This document shows, piece by piece, positions 57,532 to 64,000 of a stretch of DNA of 64,000 nucleotides. The stretch lies in the NCBI GenBank assembly GCA_932521035.1, contig OW051494.1:8418001-8482000 (forward strand), written 5' to 3'. The position numbers were made by a program, and so were the translations under genes. This DNA is from Oscheius dolichura (lineage: Eukaryota; Nematoda; Chromadorea; Rhabditida; Rhabditidae). Position 1 is the stretch's first letter. Every line of letters starts with the position of its first letter. The notes beneath the pieces were generated by a model. That model was not told the DNA's origin. It did no database searches and saw only the letters and a list, made by a program, of their open reading frames with translations.

Positions 57532-58166
57532 ATGGCTTACTGGGACCACGTAACCCGGCTGGTGGAGACTACGATGGATACCAGGACGGATATCGGCAAT
57601 GCTGCGAAGGCTGACCTGCTGAGAGACGAGCTGGCCAAAATCAACACAACGTAGTAGCGTTTTTAAAGACTCCAACCACTAATTTTCAGGGATGAATTTT
57701 ATGTGATCGTCTACAATGACTGTACAGGATGGGATAAGCACGCCTTCCACTATATGACGGCCAAAACTCTCGTCCGTTTTCGTCGTGGCATGTGTAATGT
57801 GGTCGTGTACGCCAGTTCGACTGCTCACGATCTCAACCAAAAAGACTACGACTGGCTGAAAGACAAAGTAAATGGCATGAAAGGGCTACAAATTGTTGGG
57901 TAGGAGCAATTCCTATTTTTAAATAATCGTGTATGTTTCTTCCTTCTAGCGGTTCCATGCGAGAGCGTGCAGAGCGGATCTTCAAAGATTTCGACTACCG
58001 AGGATGCGGACTCGTCGGACTAATCAGAATCCAACACAATCCTGAAATCCGTTCAACCGGACGTTGGACATGGGGGCCCGGCTGGTGGGTGCGCTCTTCT
58101 TCTGAAGCAGCATTATGGGACTTCTCTGGCACTACGCCAGCAGTCATCATTGTTGGCCATATGTAA
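57532..58166 (+). CDS. Nematode protein of unknown family (GPGWW protein)
   Basis: Exons 57532-57650, 57690-57899 and 57950-58166 are in phase. ~181 residues: MAYWDHVTRLVETTMDTRTD, IGNAAKADLLRDELAKINTT, DEFYVIVYNDCTGWDKHAF, TAKTLVRFRRGMCNVVVYAS, GSMRERAERIFKDFDYRGCG, RIQHNPEIRSTGRWTWGPGW, AVIIVGHM. No signal peptide or membrane helix. A cytosolic alpha/beta-like fold is plausible. The minus-strand relative at 56514 shows that the family is locally duplicated. AATAAA at ~58184. I do not recognise the family. Confidence 0.65.
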
Positions 58167-58280
58167 AACTGGCTCTTTCGAGAGTAATAAATTTTTGTCT
58201 TTTTACACTTTCCCTATATAAAAAATCGACATTTTGAAAACTTCGATACTGCCGGTGCAACAGAAGTCAACAAGATATCC

Positions 58281-58786
58281 TTTTGTTAAAAAGAGAAATC
58301 TCAATAAAAAGGGTGATTTGGGAGAGTCTACAAAAAGGGAACAATAAGGAGGACACAACAAAATGAGAACAATACTGGTTCAGTTAAAATATAACCAAAT
58401 CACGGCTATCTTTTTGGATCGGCGACTTTCAGGCGTCTACTTTGATTTTTATTTTTATTTTTAATCTACGAGGGGGGCTGCCGCCCCCTCGACCCCCCGC
58501 CTCTGCCCATTTTGTCAGTATATTGTGACATGGAAATGACCGTTCCCAGAAGCAATACCTTCATTTATTTCATGGAATCCTATCTTCCACGGCTGAACAT
58601 TGTCGTTGTCGAATTCATTGTCGAGGATTGCTGGGAAAGGGCTATATCCAAAAAGATAGCCGTGATTTGGTTATATTTTTCCTGAACGAGTAGTGTTCTC
58701 TTTTTGTTGTGTCCTCCTTATTGTTCCCTTTTTGTAGGCTCTCCCAAATCACCCTTTTTATTGAGATTCATCTCTTTTTAACAAAC
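58281..58786. repeat. Foldback element, ~140-bp arms
   Basis: 58281-~58420 is inverted relative to ~58640-58786 (AACCAAATCACGGCTATCTT and AAGATAGCCGTGATTTGGTT). The spacer contains a G/C-rich hairpin (GGGGGGCTGCCGCCCCCTCG) and an A/T tract. Confidence 0.8.
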
Positions 58787-58886
58787 TGATTGTTCCCTTT
58801 TTGTTGATATTCGGTAGAATATCATAGATTCTAAAGCTTGCTGCACGAAAATAGTCGGTAGTTTTTCTCATTCTCTAGGAGGGAAA

Positions 58887-59291
58887 ATGGGTAGTGCCAT
58901 AAAAGTTTCAAAAGCAGCAAACGTCAAGCATTGCACAGGTTTGTCGTCCTGTCGATTTCATATAATTGACAAAAAATTGTATAGAGCTCGAGGAAGCCAC
59001 TTATAAGGTAAATAAGGTCAATTTAGTAAGCTTTTACGGCTCTGCAGTCCAATTGTTAGAGTAAACGCGTTCGACGGCGCGCTGCATCTGTTTGATGTTG
59101 CAGCTCTTCCATTTTTCATTTTTGTTGCAGGATCTTTTGGCGTTTTCGTGAATAAATTGCCCGATTTTCCGGCAGAAGTTTGAAAAATTCAAAAATTTCT
59201 TCACGAAATAGCCAAAAAGTCCCGAAACGCGAAAACCGGCCATTGGAAACAGACTATACCAACTTTTTAGGCTTCTTGGCGAATAAGTTGA
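58887..59291 (+). CDS. Doubtful 32-residue peptide gene
   Basis: MGSAIKVSKAANVKHCT, ELEEATYK and ASWRIS from three phase-matched exons; the last intron contains the truncated MITE at 59125-59258. MGSAIK could be N-myristoylated. The short length and weak context make it tentative. Confidence 0.25.
59125..59258. mobile_element. TATAGTC-type MITE, 5'-truncated copy
   Basis: Ends CGGCCATTGGAAACAGACTATA, matching the right ends of the copies at 19043 and 62979; its internal GGCAGAAGTTTGAAAAATTC matches 62979. The left terminus is missing. Confidence 0.7.
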
Positions 59292-59428
59292 CCTGAATAT
59301 ACTGAAATGTGTTAATTAAATTCACGTATCCACCTATCGAATTAAAATGCTCCTAATATCATCATCAGCGCTCAATCAAATTAGCGTACCCATGACATTT
59401 TCTTCTCTTCCTCACATATCAACACCCA

Positions 59429-60429
59429 ATGCTATCCGTTATTCTCATTCTTATCGCGTTTTCTGCCGCCATAAAATCCGAGAACATCTGCCAGATTACC
59501 GTACCCATTGGCCAGTGGTTCCAGAATAATACAAGATCCTGTGAGAAGGTCAAAGGTCATTTTATCTTGGATGAGACCGCAAATAACTTCACGCAGGAGA
59601 TCTTCTCAACTTTTAAAGGACTGAAAAGTATTGAAGGATGTCTCTATGTCAAGGGATTCAATGGATCCAATAATCTATCGTTTTTTGGCAATTTGACGGA
59701 TGTTGTCTGTAAACAGAAACAGGGTTTATTGTTTAAAAATCCGGCAAATTTTATTTTTCAGCAGCAGACGCAAATCTTCTCAATGTTATCTACGTTCTGG
59801 GACCATTTCTCCAAACAATGGGATTCAATTCCCTGACAATGGTGGAAGGACCCGGAGAGATCATCCTCTCTTATGAGGAGAAACAAAAATCATACTATTT
59901 TGAATATTCGAGCCTTCTTCCTGTAGGAATACAATGCTTTTTCAAGAAGGTACAAGTACAAGTTTATAATATTTCAACTTTTAGGAGATGCTATTCCTGG
60001 CCCGCCATCCCCAATTCAAAGGAAAAATGTATCAGCCCTGTGAAGTAGATGATCCCTGCTTTAAATTGGACTATTTTCATCGATATGAGGCTGATGAAGT
60101 AGGATACGAGCCTTATTGGTATTATACCGTTGCTGATATACCGGAGAATTGTTCAACATTCGTTGGGGTGATCTCTATTACTGGTAACCACTGTCACAAT
60201 GCTGCTGATTGTTCTCTTCTTCAGGTCCTTACGAGTATAAAAGGGAACTGTTCGATAAATTTAAGAATTTAAGTTTATTAATCGGGCAAATTCACGTGAT
60301 GGGGACATTATTGGACACTTTGAAGGAGCTATTTCCCAATCTGCAAAATGTTTATCCGTGTAAGACAGGCCTGGAAGAAAACGCGGCCCGTCCCCCGAGA
60401 TTGTAAAACCAATTTCAGCCGCCTGTTAA
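59429..60429 (+). CDS. Secreted receptor L-domain (IRLD-type) protein
   Basis: A signal peptide MLSVILILIAFSAAIKS precedes CEKVKGHFILDETANN, IFSTFKGLKSIEGCLYVKGF, NLSFFGNLTDVVC, then after a splice NLLNVIYVLGPFLQTMGFNS, a cysteine segment (CEVDDPCFKLDY) and a second half CSTFVGVISITG, KFKNLSLLIGQIHVMGTLLD, LKELFPNLQNVYP. The alternating strand/turn pattern with I-x-G-x-L matches the insulin/EGF-receptor L domain expanded in nematodes as secreted IRLD proteins. The final exon adds only SAC before a stop at 60429, so the end is short; a truncated receptor is possible. Confidence 0.72.
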
Positions 60430-60695
60430 TCGTCAGACTTGGTTTTTTCTCAACCATTTACAGAATTTGATATATCAAACTGCAGCTTAGCATCTGAGGA
60501 AGTTAGAAAACTAAGATTCAGCTTGTGACAAGCTAGGAAAGGCTCTGCACTTCGATAAAGAAAAAAAGGTCAAAAATACAAGAGAAAAATGACATTTCGA
60601 TTTTCCGTAAATTCTACATAAATGATAATAAGCTGAAACTTTTTTTTTGAATTCCCCAGATCTTAACCTTCAATTTGGTATATCAAAGTCTGAAA
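60430..60695. other. Short intergenic stretch
   Basis: A+T-rich. TTTGGTATATCAAA-like words occur twice (60468, 60675). No gene. Confidence 0.4.
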
Positions 60696-61604
60696 ATGGG
60701 TGAGAAAAAGCAAAAGACCAGCGGGACGAGGAGGCGAGGGGCCAGGCCGTCGAATATTCCAGGCCTGTTATAAGATTTTCCTTTTCTTTTTCAAGATTTT
60801 AGATGAATTGCCACGTGTTAATCGACCGCCTTTTTCCAAGTATTCCGGTGATTCTGGAACCATTTCTTTCCAAGGACAGACAGTTCCTATTTACGGGAAA
60901 GAAGCGCTTCAAATTGTACGCGTCCGATTGAATCGTTTCATGACGAACATGTCGCTGCCGTCGCTGCTTCCCACTCGTCCATTGGATATCAGTAATCCTA
61001 CGTACACATTTCCCCCGACTTGGTTCTATTATCCGACATATTTCCCGGATACAATACCGGATCCCTGCAGCCATTTTCCACAATTTGATCCAAAGAATTG
61101 TGGAAAATTTTATGACGGCCGGGCCTATCCATATGAATTGGATACGACGCTCCCGCGTCCTTATGAATTTATCACGTGGCTCGTAGCTATCATCTCAACT
61201 GCCATTGGAGTGGCTTTCTCCCTTCGGACCATGATATTACTCCAATTCTCTACCGCCACCTCTTGTCTGCCATATTCTCGTTATTTTCTTATTTTTTCTA
61301 TTTTTATTTCAACATTTGTTGCTATGGAAAGTGCTATAATCTATCAAAAATTCTATGACTTAATCGATGGCAGTAATAGATATCAAGTTGTTGGTGCCCC
61401 AGGAGATGTGCCGCAGATCTTGTCGGAATTCGTCTCACCCATTCTGGCAGACTCTTTCCCACAATTTATTATGACACTTCTTGTCTCTACTAAACATACC
61501 TGTTTGGTTCTTCTCATTTTATGTTACATTGATCTGGCTATTTTCTACAGGTGGGAATGTCTTTGATCGCCATTTTGAACAGCAACGAACGAAAAGTAGA
61601 TTAG
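60696..61604 (+). CDS. Multi-pass membrane protein with large Pro/Tyr-rich ectodomain
   Basis: Exon 1 (60696-60762, MGEKKQKTSGTRRRGARPSN) joins through a 40-nt GC-AG intron to DELPRVNRPPFSKYSGDSG. The ectodomain has YTFPPTWFYYPTYFPDTIPD, HFPQFDPKNCGKFYDGRAYP; helices follow: ITWLVAIISTAIGVAFSLRT, YFLIFSIFISTFVAMESAII, FVSPILADSFPQFIMTLLV. At the end either a 44-nt intron is removed (VGMSLIAILNSNERKVD, stop 61604) or it is read through (LVLLILCYIDLAIFYRWECL, stop 61566), giving an extra helix. No family recognised. Confidence 0.55.
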
Positions 61605-61708
61605 GTGTCTTTGATATATGGTCTAGTCTGCGATTTTAAATCTTCTAATAGAGCCCACCTACCGAATAAGTCGTAGCAATTTGAAGTTGACCCATCTGAC
61701 GCCATCCT

Positions 61709-62840
61709 ATGGCTTCTTTTCCAGGCAAAAATAGACTTTCGGCTGAGCTGACGTCTCACAATAATTTGTTGATGTCTATCCGGGTGGTAAAGAATATTTT
61801 CAGAATAAACAAGTCCCAAGTTTCCCTCTGTCTCGTCGTCTTCTCTACTATTTTCGCCATCCTTCTCTGTAGCTACCTCCATTCCCAACTGTTTATTACC
61901 TATCGTGGCAGGGAACCTAGCTATTCTCGAGAACCTCGACACGCCGTCTATATGCCTTTCATTATGGTAAGAGAGATATCAATCAGCTGCTTCCTTCAAG
62001 GACTCGCTCCCCATTTCCAGAATGTGGCATCCAGCGGCAGCTTCTCCAAATTGGTTCCGAGCACCTCATATATTCCGTGTATTTATGAATTATTGGATTT
62101 TACCTATGGCTCTTCCCAATATTTCCACTTTAATAGTCTTACCTTCGAAATACACGGAGTACGTTTTTCAATGTCTAAGCTGTGCTAACACTTTCCAGAA
62201 CACGTTTCCCGATTTTGTGAATGTTTCCGACAGTGTGATGGTGGTTGTCGCCTTTATCTTCTACCTTTTAACTTTTCTGGGGTTTATTCAACCTCACAAC
62301 AAATTCATCGTATTGCTTCTTTTGGTAGAATTCATTCCAGATAAGAAAAAAAGGCTTTTCAGTATCTTCAATTGTCAGCTAATCGCCTACGAGGTTACAT
62401 CTACGACATTCTATTGAATGACTATTGCCTGAGAGCTGATCTCCGAGCCCAAGCTGAAAAAGACATTGGGCGACAACAGACGACATTGGGAGCTGTATAC
62501 AACTGCTACACCGAATTTAGTGGTTTATTTCCTTACGCGGATAGCCCAGCCATTATGGATGAAAGTGACTGGGCAATTCTAGAAAAGGTACCCTTTGGAA
62601 TATGTCAATCAATTTTTTGGTAGATCATAGAGAAACTGCCCTATCTTACCTTTTTCCTTATTTCCCTTTACTGCTGGAAGTTTGCCAAGTGAGTTGACAT
62701 CTCTCTCTCTCTCCCCCGAAATCTAGCTTCTTTTCAGATATGAAAGTTATCTAGGGCCGGCTCTTCGTTATCGAGAAAAGCGAAGTGAACCCAAGAAGAC
62801 GGGCTGTGATTTAGACGATCCTTCTGATATTCGTCTTTAG
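61709..62840 (+). CDS. Multi-pass membrane protein, possibly continuing the previous gene
   Basis: SQVSLCLVVFSTIFAILLCS opens the hydrophobic part. Spliced exons add NVASSGSFSKLVPSTSYIPC, VNVSDSVMVVVAFIFYLLTF, YLQLSANRLRGYIYDILLND, CLRADLRAQAEKDIGRQQTT, AIMDESDWAILEK, IIEKLPYLTFFLISLYCWKF and a charged tail to SDIRL at 62840. The start is unclear: an acceptor (CTTTTCCAG) overlaps ATG 61709, so the first exon may lie upstream. The helix spacing is similar to the preceding gene; the two could be one gene or tandem relatives. Confidence 0.5.
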
Positions 62841-62978
62841 GCCCAGTTCGAATCAGTTTTTATAGCCAGATAAATAATTCTGTCAAGGAGTACTGTAGAA
62901 CTATACAGCTGTAATGTCGTAATTTAACTGAAAATTCTCTTTGACGACTGTTCCTCGCTTTTTTTGCGAACATTTTGC

Positions 62979-63140
62979 TATAGTCCGTTTCCAACGGTCG
63001 GTTTTCGCGTTGCAGGACCTTTTGGCCGTTTCCTAAACAAATTTTTGAATTTTTCAAATTTCTGCCGGAAATTCGGGCAATGTGTTCACGAAAACTCCAA
63101 AAGGTCCCGCAACGCGAGAACCGGCCGTTGGAAACGGAGA
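62979..63140. mobile_element. TATAGTC-type MITE, compact full copy
   Basis: TATAGTCCGTTTCCAACGGT at the left is mirrored by CCGGCCGTTGGAAACGGA at the right; inner arms pair along AGGACCTTTTGG and CCAAAAGGTCC. Confidence 0.8.
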
Positions 63141-64000
63141 AGAGAATGTTTCAGGCGCTATTGGTTCAAAAGCTATTTTTTCGCGCGCATCTCTAATGTG
63201 ATCGAAGCGTGGAAAGTAATCGATTATTTCGTTCATTCTTGTTCTTTTATGGCTGCTTCTGATATTTACGTAGTTGAGTACTTGATTTCTACTGGTAGAT
63301 AGACGATATCTACCGGGAGAACGCGATTTCTACTCGGGATATACGATATCACAGACAAAGAGGAAAAGAGGTGGGCGATATAAAAGTAGCCAGTAGACTA
63401 CAAACCATAGTAATATCAGCAGCAAACGTGGCTCCTTCTTATTTTTATTTGGGAATTTCATGGGATTTATACATCTGAGAATTTAGATAATAATCAGTCC
63501 TTTGCGTCAGTAATGGAGACCCTAATGGTGGTATGGTTCGTATCTCCTGTCGTTGCCGTCACCGAGATGAGCTGATTCGCCACGATGGTCGGATTTCTGC
63601 CACTGCTATGTTCTAAATCATTATTTACTTCTGAATTAATCCATCTTCTTACTAGTTCCCTGGTTCTTAGTTATAAGGGTGACTGCGACGGTATTAGGAT
63701 GCTGATAGATGGCACTTTTCCAAATTGTATCAAAATATAATTTTATCCTGGAGAAGTTGCCGGTTTTTTTATTGCCGATTATGTTATAATCCCAACAAAT
63801 TGTACCACCACATCCCCACCAAGAGAATTCTGTCTTGTGGAAGCCCTGAAGAAAAGATAGATGTAATCACAAGTGATCAATAGCAACTACAGGCCCTCAG
63901 TCTTCTTCTACCGGATAGGGTTACAGTAATCCGGTGTTTTCTTGAAAATCAATCAAAATTTTGTTTCCCAAAAATTACTGTAACCCTATTCATTGGAAAA
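63141..64000. other. Intergenic end of window with a small inverted repeat
   Basis: A TATA-like TATAAAAG at ~63379 and a short frame METLMVVWFVSPVVAVTEMS (63511) have no further support. ATAGGGTTACAGTAAT at 63915-63930 is inverted at 63974-63989 (ATTACTGTAACCCTAT), a 75-bp MITE-like unit. Confidence 0.5.

Overview
The window is nuclear DNA from a rhabditid-type nematode. Evidence: very short GT-AG introns (many 36-50 nt, several exactly 39 nt), AATAAA signals just after stops, U1 snRNA genes with nematode-style 5' ends, and gene families typical of nematodes (MSP domain, C-type lectins, Str-superfamily chemoreceptor, SXP/RAL-2-like, L-domain IRLD protein, many small four-pass membrane proteins). 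The species is not identified. Gene models below were built by hand from splice signals, reading phase and family resemblance.

1-8.3 kb: an MSP-domain gene, a foldback repeat, three identical U1 snRNA genes (1930-2093 +, 3805-3968 -, 8073-8236 +) with a conserved upstream promoter block, three small membrane-protein genes on the minus strand, and two tandem double-CTLD lectin genes that have exchanged sequence. 8.4-21.4 kb: a tandem plus-strand cluster of five TMEM272-like four-pass genes plus a promoter/first-exon relic, interrupted by a chemoreceptor gene, a broken RPB2 fragment, a small minus-strand gene and a coiled-coil/Kelch gene. 21.4-25 kb: a P/W-rich small secreted-peptide candidate, a 1.38 kb Tc1/mariner-like foldback element and a four-pass gene.

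25.5-38.1 kb: four plus-strand paralogues of a second small membrane family (25546, 29267, 30316, 32058) with shared intron positions and phases, a minus-strand PARP gene, two tandem-repeat tracts, an SXP/RAL-2-like secreted protein, a short basic protein, an EGF-like membrane protein, and a gene that appears to fuse a protein kinase to a Kelch propeller paralogous to the earlier coiled-coil/Kelch protein. 38.3-43.7 kb: a truncated CTLD-vWA fragment, a 5'-truncated carboxylesterase, an unidentified multi-exon gene and a four-pass membrane gene. 43.7-54.6 kb: gene-poor DNA with two four-pass genes, a small membrane gene broken by a 28-bp tandem duplication, and about 4.6 kb with no recognisable gene. 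54.6-64 kb: a four-pass gene, an inverted pair of a nematode gene family sharing a 277-bp arm, foldback elements, an IRLD-type secreted protein and two multi-pass genes of unknown function.

No operon-like system or bacterial element is present. The window looks like a fast-turnover chromosome-arm region: tandem local duplication, gene conversion, foldback MITEs inside introns, and several freshly broken gene fragments. The most novel candidate is the kinase-Kelch fusion and its domain-swapped coiled-coil/Kelch relative.
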